64,000 nucleotides of DNA from Pedobacter rhodius. GTDB taxonomy: Bacteria; Bacteroidota; Bacteroidia; Sphingobacteriales; Sphingobacteriaceae. The notes beneath the pieces are model-generated. The model had not been told where the DNA came from and did no database searches. It saw only the letters and a program-made list of their open reading frames with translations. Below are positions 15,556 to 24,165 of the stretch, one piece after another. Position numbers and translations under genes: made by a program. Within the stretch, counting starts at the first letter, position 1. Every line of letters begins with the position of its first letter. The DNA lies in the NCBI RefSeq assembly GCF_027213645.1, contig NZ_JAPWGL010000001.1, forward strand, positions 620,001 to 684,000, written 5' to 3'.

Positions 15556-16434
15556 TTATAAATTATTTTTCCTGTTTTTATAGATGGGATAGAGAAAAAT
15601 AGAAGCAAGAATTATTGTTGCACCGATGTAAAACCCACCTGTCATTTGCTCTTTGTCTTTGAAGAAAATGAACGCCAAAAGAATGCCATAAACGGGTTCC
15701 AGATTTGTTACTAGGGCGGTTCGAAATGCCGATAATGTTCGCATTACAGATACCCCGGCAACGTAGGCAACAGAGGTGCAAAAAGTTCCTAAGATGGCAA
15801 TATAAAACCAATCTTTAGCGCTTAAATTAAAAGGCATATTTAGCAGAGATCCATCATATAATCTGTATAAAGTTATCCAGAATAAGCCACCTACTAGTTC
15901 ATAAAATCCGATGATTGACGGCTCACTTTTTTGTACAAAAGTAGAGTTGATCGTAGAGAAAAGACTCGCGGCAAATGCGGCTGAAAGACCGAAAATGATA
16001 CCCAAAGTGTATTGACTTTCGAACTTAAATATCATATAAATCCCCAGGATAATCAGCAAACCGATTAATATATCGCCAATATAAATCGGTTGTTTTTTTA
16101 TTAGTGGTTCAAGTATTGCCGTAAATAAAGTAAAAGATGAAAGGCAAACCAGCGTAACGGATACCGTTGAAACTTTAATGGCATGAAAGAAAAATATCCA
16201 GTGAATGGCTACAATTCCCCCTGTTAAAAAGAACTGGATAAATTGCTTTTTGGTAATTTTAATGTTCTTTTTTGTGAGCGTAAACCAGGCGAATAGTGTG
16301 ACACTGGCGATTAAAACGCGGTACCAAACCATAGGTACCGCATCAATTGAAATTACCTTTCCGAGTACTCCGGTAAAGCCCCATACGAAAACGGTAAGAT
16401 GGAGGATTAAAAGGTTTTTTTTAGTAACGTCCAT
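15556..16434 (-). CDS. DMT-superfamily (EamA) transporter
   Basis: 292 aa with about ten membrane helices in two EamA halves. The first opens VWGFTGVLGKVISIDAVPMVWYRVL and the second includes GFYELVGGLFWITLYRLYDG and LVTNLEPVYGILLAFIFFKD, the conserved EamA second-repeat signature. Probable exporter of small metabolites in the inner membrane; substrate unknown. The start lies two bases after the stop of the LptF/G-like gene, so it is probably translated from the tgt-lpt transcript. Confidence 0.88.
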   Translation of the reverse strand: MDVTKKNLLILHLTVFVWGFTGVLGKVISIDAVPMVWYRVLIASVTLFAWFTLTKKNIKITKKQFIQFFLTGGIVAIHWIFFFHAIKVSTVSVTLVCLSSFTLFTAILEPLIKKQPIYIGDILIGLLIILGIYMIFKFESQYTLGIIFGLSAAFAASLFSTINSTFVQKSEPSIIGFYELVGGLFWITLYRLYDGSLLNMPFNLSAKDWFYIAILGTFCTSVAYVAGVSVMRTLSAFRTALVTNLEPVYGILLAFIFFKDKEQMTGGFYIGATIILASIFLYPIYKNRKNNL

Positions 16435-16436
16435 TA

Positions 16437-17540
16437 TTATTTTGGGGCACGTTTAAGCAAGTAAAATCCTAAAAGACCAAATACAATTGTGGGTGATAAA
16501 ACGGCTATAAAAGGAGGTAATCCGCCCTTGGTAGAAAACATTTGTGTGAACTGATTAAACACGATGTAGGCGAAGCTAATGAATATGCCGATACCTAAAG
16601 ATACACCTACACCTCCACGAACTTTACGAGAGGAAAGTGCCACCCCAATCAATGTTAAAACAAATGCCGATAAAGGATGAAAATACCTTTTATAACGTTC
16701 AAATTGCAGGTCGTTCATAATACCTGTTCCTCGAACTTTTTCTTTTCTGATTTTTTCTGTCAATTCGCTTGTAGACAGGTTTTGAACCACATTGTCGTAG
16801 GCCGAGAAATCATCAGGACGCATATCTAAAATGGTATCTTTTAACTTGCCGCTGCCATAAATCATGGTTTCTTTTAAGCCATCTATTTTCCGGATAGAAT
16901 AGTTACTTAGCTGCCATTTACGCTTCGTAGAATCCCATTTAATATTATCGGCGATAATTTTTTTAGTTAATACATCACCATTAAAGTTATCCAGCGAAAA
17001 ACGATAGCCATAATTGGTTTTATTGTCGAAACTTTGAATGTAGATATACGTCCTGTCATCCAGTTTCATGTGGATATTTGATTTTGTTGATGGGTCGTTT
17101 CGTTTAACGTAGGTGTTTTCGAAACTGTTTTTTAATGTATTTGTGTAAGGAAGAATATATAAGTTAGAAACTAAATTAGCCGAAAATATAATACTTGCTG
17201 AGATAAAATATGGCCATAAAAAACGGTTGAAACTTACGCCACCGCTCAAAATGGGTACAATTTCAGTTTGGTCCGCCATTTTTGCGGTGAAGAAAATTAC
17301 CGCGATAAAGTTAATTAAAGGCGAAAGCATGTTGATGTAAAAGGGAATCGAACCGGCATAATACTTCGTAATTACACCCCAGAGGCTTAATCCGCTTTTC
17401 AGGAAATCATCGAGTTTTTCTGATAAATCGAATACAATTATGATAATCACAAAAATTGCCAGTGTATAGATAAATGTACCCAGGTATTTGCCGATGATAT
17501 AACGATCGATGATTTTTATGTTGCCCTTAATTAAATTCAT
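16437..17540 (-). CDS. lptG: LptF/LptG family permease (YjgP/YjgQ)
   Basis: Membrane component of the ABC machine that extracts lipopolysaccharide from the inner membrane for transport to the surface. 367 aa: three N-terminal helices, a long soluble periplasmic (jellyroll) section at about 125-270, then three C-terminal helices. Motifs: IIDRYIIGKYLGTFIYTL, MADQTEIVPILSGGVSFNRFL, and FVLTLIGVALSSRKVRGG. LptF and LptG cannot be separated with confidence; LptG is the conventional label for a member next to tgt. It begins one base after the tgt stop codon. Confidence 0.88.
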   Translation of the reverse strand: MNLIKGNIKIIDRYIIGKYLGTFIYTLAIFVIIIIVFDLSEKLDDFLKSGLSLWGVITKYYAGSIPFYINMLSPLINFIAVIFFTAKMADQTEIVPILSGGVSFNRFLWPYFISASIIFSANLVSNLYILPYTNTLKNSFENTYVKRNDPSTKSNIHMKLDDRTYIYIQSFDNKTNYGYRFSLDNFNGDVLTKKIIADNIKWDSTKRKWQLSNYSIRKIDGLKETMIYGSGKLKDTILDMRPDDFSAYDNVVQNLSTSELTEKIRKEKVRGTGIMNDLQFERYKRYFHPLSAFVLTLIGVALSSRKVRGGVGVSLGIGIFISFAYIVFNQFTQMFSTKGGLPPFIAVLSPTIVFGLLGFYLLKRAPK

Positions 17541-17541
17541 T

Positions 17542-18672
17542 CTATAGCTTATTGCCCAATACTTTAACCATTTGGTTTTTCCATTCGTAAAATTCGCCGC
17601 TGATTATCCTTTCTCTCGCCTCTTTAACCAGCCAGAGGTAAAAATGCAGGTTATGCAAAGTAGCAATTTGTGCGCCAAGCATCTCTTTACTATGTACTAA
17701 GTGACGTAAATATGCCTTGCTCGTAACTAAATCAACATGCAGGTCGCTATCAGGTTCTATCGGAGAAAAATCATTTTCCCATTTTTTATTACGGATATTG
17801 ATAATGCCGTTTTTAGTGAATAACATCCCATTTCTGGCATTTCGCGTAGGCATTACGCAATCAAACATATCTACTCCTAGCGCAATGTTTTCCAAAATAT
17901 TGATCGGCGTACCTACCCCCATTAAGTAACGTGGTTTTTCGTAAGGTAATATATCGCACACAATTTCTGTCATCGCGTACATTTCTTCGGCAGGTTCTCC
18001 AACGGATAAACCGCCGATTGCGTTGCCTTCACGTTCCATACTGGCAATAAATTCTGCTGATTTTATCCTTAAATCTTTATAAACAGAACCCTGAACAATC
18101 GGAAATAATGTTTGATCAAAGCCATATTTCGGTTCCGTATTGTCGAAATGCGTGCAGCATCGCTTTAACCAACGGTGTGTCATCTTAATCGATTCAGCAG
18201 CATAAGTGTAATCACATGGATAAGGCGTGCATTCATCAAAAGCCATAATAATATCGGCTCCGATGGTCCGCTGGATATCCATTGCATATTCCGGCGTAAA
18301 TAAATGTTTAGAGCCATCTATATGCGAATTAAAGGTAACACCTTCTTCCTTAATCTTACGAACTTTACTTAATGAATATACCTGATAGCCACCGCTATCC
18401 GTTAAAATAGGCCTGTCCCAACCAATAAATTTATGTAGGCCACCAGCTTTTTCTAAAATATCCAGCCCTGGCCGTAAATAGAGGTGATAGGTGTTTCCTA
18501 AGATAATCTGGGCATTTATATCCAGTTCAAGTTCACGCTGGTGAACCGCTTTTACCGTACCTGCAGTTCCTACAGGCATAAATATAGGTGTTTGTATTTC
18601 GCCATGGGCTGTTGTAACCGTTCCGGCTCTGGCTTTAGATAATGGATCTTTAGCCTTTAAAGTAAATTTCAT
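17542..18672 (-). CDS. tgt: tRNA-guanine transglycosylase
   Basis: Exchanges guanine-34 for preQ1 in queuosine tRNAs. Catalytic landmarks are intact: TDSGGYQVYSL (D92), AFDECTPYP, GGLSVGEP, and the nucleophile region DMFDCVMPTRNARNG (D271). The zinc site normally reads CxCxxC plus a late His; here the aligned positions are S309, L311 and D314 (PDSDLHVD), with only H343 kept. So the enzyme apparently lacks the usual zinc. 376 aa is normal length. It is first gene of a tgt - lptG - DMT operon. Confidence 0.94.
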   Translation of the reverse strand: MKFTLKAKDPLSKARAGTVTTAHGEIQTPIFMPVGTAGTVKAVHQRELELDINAQIILGNTYHLYLRPGLDILEKAGGLHKFIGWDRPILTDSGGYQVYSLSKVRKIKEEGVTFNSHIDGSKHLFTPEYAMDIQRTIGADIIMAFDECTPYPCDYTYAAESIKMTHRWLKRCCTHFDNTEPKYGFDQTLFPIVQGSVYKDLRIKSAEFIASMEREGNAIGGLSVGEPAEEMYAMTEIVCDILPYEKPRYLMGVGTPINILENIALGVDMFDCVMPTRNARNGMLFTKNGIINIRNKKWENDFSPIEPDSDLHVDLVTSKAYLRHLVHSKEMLGAQIATLHNLHFYLWLVKEARERIISGEFYEWKNQMVKVLGNKL

Positions 18673-18701
18673 AATCCTGTTTTCTCGTCACAAAAATCAG
18701 C

Positions 18702-18733
18702 CAAAAATAAGAAAATAAGAGGGTATATTTTTG
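18702..18733. promoter_or_regulatory. Divergent pair of -7 elements between tgt and the glycosyltransferase gene
   Basis: TATTTTTG occurs on the minus strand (18709-18702, 29 bases before tgt) and again on the plus strand (18726-18733, toward the glycosyltransferase). Both match TAnnTTTG; -33 boxes are not evident. Confidence 0.35.
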
Positions 18734-18806
18734 TTTAAATTTTTATCAACATAAAGGGGTATTACAGATTAAAAATGAGAAATTTGCGCCTGTTTATTTT
18801 AACGTT

Positions 18807-19934
18807 GTGATACTAACCCAAGTCGAAATCTGTTTGATTTCTTTTTTTGCCTTTTGCCTGTTTGTACAATTGTATTATGTACTTTTTGTACATTTAAAGC
18901 TGGCTAATGCTGCTGTTGAAGCTGTTCCGGAATTAGCTAAATCACCGCTAAGTATTATTATTTGTGCAAGAAATGAGGTTTCAAATCTAGAAAAATATTT
19001 ACCGGCTATTCTAAATCAAAGTTATCCTGAATTTGAAGTTGTTGTGGTAAACGACAGATCGTGGGATGGGACTGAAGAATTACTGGAACAGTTTGAAAAG
19101 CAGTATGCGAATCTTAAAATTGTAAAGATTTTAGATAACGATAAGTTTATCGCCGGTAAGAAATTTGCTGTAACAATGGGCATTAAAGCTGCAAAACATG
19201 AGTGGCTGGTTTTTACAGATGCGGATTGCATACCCGAAAGCAGTAATTGGTTAATGTATATGCAACAACCTGCAAATGAAAATACCGAAATACTGTTGGG
19301 ATATTCTCCTTATTTAAAAAACGAAAGTTTATTAAATGCACTGATTCGTTTTGAAACTTTTTTTACAGCAGTTAACTATCTTTCTTTTTCATTAAAAGGT
19401 ATGCCATATATGGGGGTGGGACGAAATATGGCTTACAAAAAGGCTCTTTTCTTTAAAAATAAAGGTTTTGCGGCGCACATGCATATCCCTTCGGGTGACG
19501 ACGATTTGTTTGTAAATGCCCATGCAACATCTTCAAATACGGAAATTAGAATTAATAAGGATAGTCATGTTTGGAGTGAACCCAATCGGAGCTGGGCTGG
19601 TTATTTACGCCAGAAAAAACGTCATTTCGGGGCCGGAAAGTTCTATAAACCTAAACACAAGTTTATTTTAAGCCTGCAAATCATATTTCAGTTTTTATTC
19701 TATGTTGGTTTTGCAGCTTGTATGTTTTTTAGTTTAGAAGCCAAATATATTGCTGGCGGCATATTTTTATTAAGCATTATCATTAGATGCTTTGTATATC
19801 CTAAATTGTTAAACCGATTAAATTATAAGGATTTACGTTGGTGGTTCCCGATTTTAGATATACTTTTGTTCTTCTTTTTGACCTTAAATGGATTTTTATC
19901 CATGTTCGGAAAGAAAAAAGTAAACTGGAAATAA
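18807..19934 (+). CDS. Membrane-bound family 2 glycosyltransferase
   Basis: 375 aa: N-terminal helix (about 7-30), a GT-A domain with LSIIICARNE, FEVVVVNDRSWDGTEELL and the metal-binding FTDADC, then GDDDLFVN, an acceptor-site SWAGYLRQKKRHFG (QxxRW-like position), and three C-terminal helices. Likely transfers a sugar to a lipid or polysaccharide at the inner membrane; donor and acceptor cannot be read from the sequence. The start is GTG (18807), as no in-frame ATG precedes the first helix. rsmG follows after 20 bases. Confidence 0.85.
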   Translation: MILTQVEICLISFFAFCLFVQLYYVLFVHLKLANAAVEAVPELAKSPLSIIICARNEVSNLEKYLPAILNQSYPEFEVVVVNDRSWDGTEELLEQFEKQYANLKIVKILDNDKFIAGKKFAVTMGIKAAKHEWLVFTDADCIPESSNWLMYMQQPANENTEILLGYSPYLKNESLLNALIRFETFFTAVNYLSFSLKGMPYMGVGRNMAYKKALFFKNKGFAAHMHIPSGDDDLFVNAHATSSNTEIRINKDSHVWSEPNRSWAGYLRQKKRHFGAGKFYKPKHKFILSLQIIFQFLFYVGFAACMFFSLEAKYIAGGIFLLSIIIRCFVYPKLLNRLNYKDLRWWFPILDILLFFFLTLNGFLSMFGKKKVNWK

Positions 19935-19954
19935 ACACAATTGAAACCAATACC

Positions 19955-20590
19955 ATGTCTGAAGTGAAACCTGATATCATTCTTAAATATTTTCCCGATT
20001 TATCAGAAAAACAACTTGCTCAGTTCGCCCAATTATTTGATTTATACAGTTTCTGGAATGCACAGATTAATGTAATCTCCAGAAAAGATATTGAAGAACT
20101 ATATGAACGCCACGTGCTGCACTCATTGGGTATAGCAAAAGTCTGCGCATTTAAAGCAGGTGAAACGGTTTTGGATGTAGGTACAGGAGGCGGATTCCCG
20201 GGTATTCCGTTGGCTATATTATTTCCGGAGACTAACTTTTACCTGGTAGATTCAATCGGAAAAAAAATAAAGGTCGTTAAAGAAGTTTCTTCGGCACTTG
20301 GATTAGAAAACTTAAAAGCTGACCATTTAAGGGCAGAGCAAATCAAAGAGAAGTTCAATTTTATAATCTCAAGAGCCGTAACGCGTTTGGGTGAATTTTA
20401 TCCCTGGATTCAAGGTAAGTTCAAGAAAGATTCGTTAAATGCCATTCCAAATGGTATTCTTTACCTGAAAGGCGGCGATTTGGCGGAAGAAATAAAGGAA
20501 TCAAAACTGAAAGCAGAATTGTATCCGCTTTCAGCTTATTTTGAGGAAGATTTTTTCGAAACTAAATACGTGGTTTACGTGCCGCAGTAG
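19955..20590 (+). CDS. rsmG: 16S rRNA (guanine-527-N7)-methyltransferase
   Basis: SAM-dependent methyltransferase acting on G527 of 16S rRNA in the 30S subunit; loss gives low-level streptomycin resistance in other bacteria. Visible: FWNAQINVISRKDIEELYERHVLHSL, SAM loop VLDVGTGGGFPGIPLAI (71-87), and FNFIISRAVTRLGEF. 211 aa matches the usual length. The ATG at 19955 is preferred; an in-frame upstream extension overlaps the glycosyltransferase gene and lacks family similarity. Confidence 0.93.
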   Translation: MSEVKPDIILKYFPDLSEKQLAQFAQLFDLYSFWNAQINVISRKDIEELYERHVLHSLGIAKVCAFKAGETVLDVGTGGGFPGIPLAILFPETNFYLVDSIGKKIKVVKEVSSALGLENLKADHLRAEQIKEKFNFIISRAVTRLGEFYPWIQGKFKKDSLNAIPNGILYLKGGDLAEEIKESKLKAELYPLSAYFEEDFFETKYVVYVPQ

Positions 20591-20595
20591 GTTTT

Positions 20596-21831
20596 TTAAG
20601 AGCCTGGGATAACTTCTTCATAAATTATGTCATCTTTTTCGTAATTTTTCTTTTTTGAAGGCTCAACGGGTGGTGGAGGCGGGCTCAATCTTATCTCTAA
20701 TACTTCACCTTTGGCAGGTTTAGGTTCAACCGGCGGGGGCGGAGGTGCAACGCTTTTCTTCGGTTTTTTAACACTTTTTGTTTTTGGGGCAGGTTCAATT
20801 GGCGGCGGCGGAGGTGCTAATTTTACACCATTTACTTTTTTTACTTGCGGAACAGGTTCAGCAATTACAATTTCTTTTACCCTGTTCGCTTTTTGAACGG
20901 GTTCGGCAATCCTAATTTCTTTTACTTTTACTTTCTTGGTTGTATCCTGAAATGTATTTTCATTTTTTGGAAACAAATCGACAACGCCGTAATCTTTTGT
21001 AAAGGCCATGGTTGAGGTACAAAGCATCCCGCCAACTACAGGAAGTACCAATAACAATCTGAGCCTGGCCCATTTTGCTGATTTCTTTTGATTTAACATG
21101 CTTATTCTTCTTTTTAATATGGATGAATTAAATATTTGATTAGTTAACTGAACAGTCTGGCCAGCATAAGTATTCTGAATCAGGAATATTGCATAATCGT
21201 ATTTTTCTATTCCTTTCCTCGTCGTTTCTTCATCAGCGAGATATTCGTGCAAAAGTTTGATATCATTTTTGAGGAGGTGCGTAATTGGATTGAACCAACT
21301 TAAACTCCTTATTATTTCGAAAAGCAAAATATCAATGCTGTGTTTCTGATGAATATGAGCCATCTCATGTTTCAGGATTGTGTTTTTCTGAGGCAAATCC
21401 GGATCGATAAAAAGCATGTTGAAAAAGGAAAAAGCCGTTTTGGTATTTGCTAATTCAATTATTGTAATGCCATTTTCGACGGTTTTATTGGGTTTCTTTA
21501 ATAGTTTGAAAATATGCCTGAATCCCCAAATTATTTTTGAAATGAACATTAAAGCGACCAGCAAATAAAGAAGCAGCAACATATTCTCCGTGTTTAATAA
21601 AGATTTTTCAACCTGAATTTGCTGGTAAACGGGTTGCTCGATTATAATAATATCTTTTGATAAAAACCCCAGTTGAAAGAATGGAATTAGAAATGCTATT
21701 AAAGAACTTACTATTAAGTAATATCTGTTTAGTGCATAAAAGGTTTCTTTATGCAGGAGTAACCGGTAAAATCCGTAAAATAGAATCAGATACAGGTTTG
21801 CTTCGAGTAAATAATATAGCCAGTTCATCAT
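20596..21831 (-). CDS. M56 (BlaR1-like) membrane metallopeptidase with proline-rich tail
   Basis: 411 aa. Membrane helices at about 3-25, 36-56 and 83-101 are followed by a cytoplasmic zinc peptidase: LKHEMAHIHQKHS (H155, E156, H159) and LLHEYLADEE (E196). A fourth helix lies at about 259-276. The periplasmic tail (from about 280) is unusual: two copies of VKEI-IAEPV and three PPPPP-EP blocks, like the spanning segment of TonB but with no TonB C-terminal domain. BlaR1-type proteins sense envelope signals and cleave the paired repressor. It overlaps the BlaI-like gene by four bases (ATGA). Confidence 0.87.
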   Translation of the reverse strand: MMNWLYYLLEANLYLILFYGFYRLLLHKETFYALNRYYLIVSSLIAFLIPFFQLGFLSKDIIIIEQPVYQQIQVEKSLLNTENMLLLLYLLVALMFISKIIWGFRHIFKLLKKPNKTVENGITIIELANTKTAFSFFNMLFIDPDLPQKNTILKHEMAHIHQKHSIDILLFEIIRSLSWFNPITHLLKNDIKLLHEYLADEETTRKGIEKYDYAIFLIQNTYAGQTVQLTNQIFNSSILKRRISMLNQKKSAKWARLRLLLVLPVVGGMLCTSTMAFTKDYGVVDLFPKNENTFQDTTKKVKVKEIRIAEPVQKANRVKEIVIAEPVPQVKKVNGVKLAPPPPPIEPAPKTKSVKKPKKSVAPPPPPVEPKPAKGEVLEIRLSPPPPPVEPSKKKNYEKDDIIYEEVIPGS

Positions 21832-22199
21832 TTATCTTTTTTAAGTTTTTCAGCCAGTTGAATAATTTCATTAAGCTCATCGTTGCTCATGTTTTTGTCT
21901 TTCACCAGAAAGGAAACCAAGCTTTCGTAAGAGTTTTCGAAGTAATTATTCATCACTTTGTCTAATGCAAAACGTTTGTAATCAGCTTCTTTAATAATGG
22001 GGAAATAGATATAGGTATTGCCAATAGCTTTATGATCTACAAAACCTTTGCTTTCCAAAACCCTAATTACCGTGGAAACTGTATTATAAGCCGGTTTTGG
22101 CTCATTCATCTTTTCAATTACATCTTTTACCAATGCCTCTTCCATTTCCCAAAGGATAAGCATTACCTGTTCTTCTGCTTTCGTGAGTTCTTTTATCAT
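21828..22199 (-). CDS. BlaI/MecI-family transcriptional repressor
   Basis: 123 aa winged-helix regulator: LTKAEEQVMLILWEMEEALVK, then PKPAYNTVSTVIRVLESKGFV (recognition helix), and GNTYIYFPII. Such repressors bind dyads in their own promoter and are cleaved when the partner M56 protein is activated. Start chosen at ATG 22199. An in-frame ATG at 22256 would place the promoter dyads inside the coding region and add residues not seen in the family. Translationally coupled to the M56 gene. Confidence 0.9.
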   Translation of the reverse strand: MIKELTKAEEQVMLILWEMEEALVKDVIEKMNEPKPAYNTVSTVIRVLESKGFVDHKAIGNTYIYFPIIKEADYKRFALDKVMNNYFENSYESLVSFLVKDKNMSNDELNEIIQLAEKLKKDK

Positions 22200-22202
22200 T
22201 GT

Positions 22203-22272
22203 AACTATTTTTATAGTTCGGTTAAATGAAGTTACTACTATATTTATAGTTTGCAAACTATTTTTGTAGTTT
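22203..22272. promoter_or_regulatory. Three operator-like dyads upstream of the BlaI-like gene
   Basis: Three inverted repeats of the form ACTA-N6-TAGT: 22203-22218 (AACTAT/ATAGTT), 22237-22250 (ACTAT/ATAGT) and 22255-22272 (AAACTA/TAGTTT). All lie directly upstream of the repressor ATG. MecI/BlaI operators in other bacteria are also short dyads with a similar core, so autoregulation is the natural reading. Confidence 0.65.
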
Positions 22273-22328
22273 ATTTATTAATGTATTGGTAATCAGTTAA
22301 ATAAATTTACGTGTAGAAATTTTTGACA

Positions 22329-22355
22329 TAAAAAAACCTGCCGGAACGGGCAGGT
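22329..22355 (-). terminator. Terminator after the M28 peptidase gene
   Basis: A seven-bp GC-rich stem (ACCTGCC with GGCAGGT, six-base loop) is followed on the minus strand by seven T. It lies about 25 bases beyond the peptidase stop codon. Confidence 0.8.
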
Positions 22356-22378
22356 CTGGTCATTTTTATAAAGAAAAA

Positions 22379-23350
22379 TTAAAATTTCTTTCTCGAATCG
22401 TCCATCATCAACATTTTATCTTTTAAGGATTGTTGCAAGCCAGTTTGTTTATCTACATTCTTTACAACCTCTAAAACTGTATTCGCAGCATCGCTGAAGA
22501 ATTGTTTCGTGATGGTAGAATACTCATCTGTCGCTTTATGGTAATCCTTATGGTCTTCAACACCAAAGTACAGGAAGGGTATATTTTTAGCATTGAAAGC
22601 ACCCTGGTCACTTTGGTTTGTCCAGTCATCGTGGCCAAGTTTAGGATCGTCGTGACCTAATATCACTTTGATGTCTTTTCGCGTAGTATCAATATATTTC
22701 TTCAGGTTAGGATATTTGAATGTACCTGCTACATAAAGTTCACCTTTATCGCTGTGACTAATCATATCCATATTCAGATCGATTGCAATGGTATTGATGT
22801 TAACAGGTGGATTAGCTACAAATGCTTTTGCGCCTTGTAAACCCATTTCTTCAGCATCGAAAGCAGCAAAGATAATGGTGTTGTTCGGTTTATTTTTGGC
22901 AAAATAGGCGGCAATTTTCATCAAACCTGCAGTTCCCGATGCGTTATCATCGGCGCCATTAAAAACTTCATCTTTTACGACACCCAAATGGTCGTAATGG
23001 GCTGAAACCACAATTACATTTGTGCCTTTGCCAGGGATGTAGCCAATAATATTTGTGCCGTTTACCTTTGCCCCGCCTCTTGAATTAAATGTAAATTCCT
23101 GTGCGTAGTTTACATTTTGAGGGTAAGATTTTAAACCCAGTTTTTGGAAACGTTCAATAATATAAGCTCTTGCCATTTCAGCACCTTTAGTTCCGGTTTT
23201 TCTGCCTTGATAAGCATCTGACGATAATACTTCAACATCTTTTAAAAGCTGGGTATCTAATTTTCCTGAACCAGTAGTGGAACTTTGGTTTTTCACGGAT
23301 GAACAGCAGCTTAGCATCATAGCTAAGGGAATTATATATAGGATTTTCAT
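22379..23350 (-). CDS. M28 family zinc aminopeptidase, lipoprotein
   Basis: 323 aa with a lipoprotein signal (MKILYIIPLAMMLSCC, lipobox Cys about 15). The M28 zinc ligands are in place: VVSAHYDHLG (H118), NGADDNASGT (D134), FAAFDAEEMG (Glu pair 167-168), MDMISHS, and the late DHKDYHKATDEYS. Expected to trim peptides in the periplasm or at the outer membrane. It begins 11 bases after the VapC stop, so it may be transcribed with the toxin-antitoxin pair. Confidence 0.9.
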   Translation of the reverse strand: MKILYIIPLAMMLSCCSSVKNQSSTTGSGKLDTQLLKDVEVLSSDAYQGRKTGTKGAEMARAYIIERFQKLGLKSYPQNVNYAQEFTFNSRGGAKVNGTNIIGYIPGKGTNVIVVSAHYDHLGVVKDEVFNGADDNASGTAGLMKIAAYFAKNKPNNTIIFAAFDAEEMGLQGAKAFVANPPVNINTIAIDLNMDMISHSDKGELYVAGTFKYPNLKKYIDTTRKDIKVILGHDDPKLGHDDWTNQSDQGAFNAKNIPFLYFGVEDHKDYHKATDEYSTITKQFFSDAANTVLEVVKNVDKQTGLQQSLKDKMLMMDDSRKKF

Positions 23351-23361
23351 GTTTAGATCTA

Positions 23362-23772
23362 TTAATGCCAGAATAGTCTTAAAATATCTGGATAAAGTTT
23401 AAATTTTTCGTCTGCAGACAATAATGTTGCATCTTTTTGTATTGCTGAAGAAATTAATAACCTATCGAACGGGTCGCGATGCACATCTAACAGAGGGATA
23501 TTTAAGTGCTTGAAAATTGAAGAGTTTTCTATTGGAAGAAAAGTAAATCCATCCGCTAAAGCTTGATTAAAAATATCTTCAATTGCAACATCTAAATGCG
23601 ATAATTTATCAATTGATTGTTTTATTGAAATTTCAAAAAGACCTATTTGACTAAAATAGATAACGTTATTGATGTTCTGAATAACATCCATAACCTGTTT
23701 AGGCATTTTTGGATTATCCTCCTGAAACCAGATTAAACAATGTGTATCTAAAAGATAATGATTAGATGCCAT
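23362..23772 (-). CDS. VapC-family PIN-domain toxin
   Basis: 136 aa PIN nuclease: HYLLDTHCLIWF (first Asp, D9), a central Glu in FEISIKQSIDKL, VHRDPFDRLLISSAI (third acidic cluster) and LLSADEKFKLYP (last Asp). This is the VapC branch with DTHxLIWF and DPFDRLLIxxA, usually an RNase toxin. Its ATG overlaps the antitoxin stop codon by one base (TAATG), indicating coupled translation. Confidence 0.9.
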   Translation of the reverse strand: MASNHYLLDTHCLIWFQEDNPKMPKQVMDVIQNINNVIYFSQIGLFEISIKQSIDKLSHLDVAIEDIFNQALADGFTFLPIENSSIFKHLNIPLLDVHRDPFDRLLISSAIQKDATLLSADEKFKLYPDILRLFWH

Positions 23773-23981
23773 TACATGTAATCCTTTAAATCATCTAAAG
23801 GCTCATTAAAATCGTTAGGTAAGGTTATTTTTCCTTTAAAAGCACCAGGTATTCGTTTCGAATGCTGAGGGTTTTTATCTGTTAAAAAAGTGACTATAAC
23901 ATCAGTTTTTGATTGTACAGGAGCCTTTTCCTCTAAGATAATTTTCCCTTTTTCGCAATATCCTTTAACCGTTGCTAACAT
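23772..23981 (-). CDS. Antitoxin partner of VapC (DUF2281-like)
   Basis: 69 aa. The N-terminal strand-rich part MLATVKGYCEKGKIILEE resembles antitoxins that pair with PIN toxins; the C-terminal half (LPNDFNEPLDDLKDYM) is the likely toxin-binding segment. Gene order antitoxin-toxin and the one-base overlap fit a type II module. A textbook promoter lies just upstream. The DUF label is from memory and less sure than the antitoxin role. Confidence 0.8.
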   Translation of the reverse strand: MLATVKGYCEKGKIILEEKAPVQSKTDVIVTFLTDKNPQHSKRIPGAFKGKITLPNDFNEPLDDLKDYM

Positions 23982-23998
23982 AGTTTTAACTTCTTAAA

Positions 23999-24029
23999 CA
24001 AATATACATTTTTCGTTACATTATTCAAA
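23999..24029 (-). promoter_or_regulatory. Bacteroidota-type promoter of the toxin-antitoxin operon
   Basis: On the minus strand, TTTG (24029-24026), a 19-base spacer, then TATATTTG (24006-23999). This is a full match to -33 TTTG / -7 TAnnTTTG, 17 bases before the antitoxin ATG. It is the clearest promoter in the window. Confidence 0.75.
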
Positions 24030-24165
24030 CGTTGTTTCTTGACGCTGTATTGTGTCTTTAACCTGATGAGAACGTAAACTCGTTTTCAGATTTGAAAACT
24101 TTTTTATAGCACATGCCAATTAAAGTTTTCGACTCTATATTTTAAGCTTTCTGCTTTAAATTTTG

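Noticed and set aside
20711..20896. Plus-strand Gly-rich frame opposite the M56 gene
   Set aside because: Antisense reading of the proline codons in the M56 tail.
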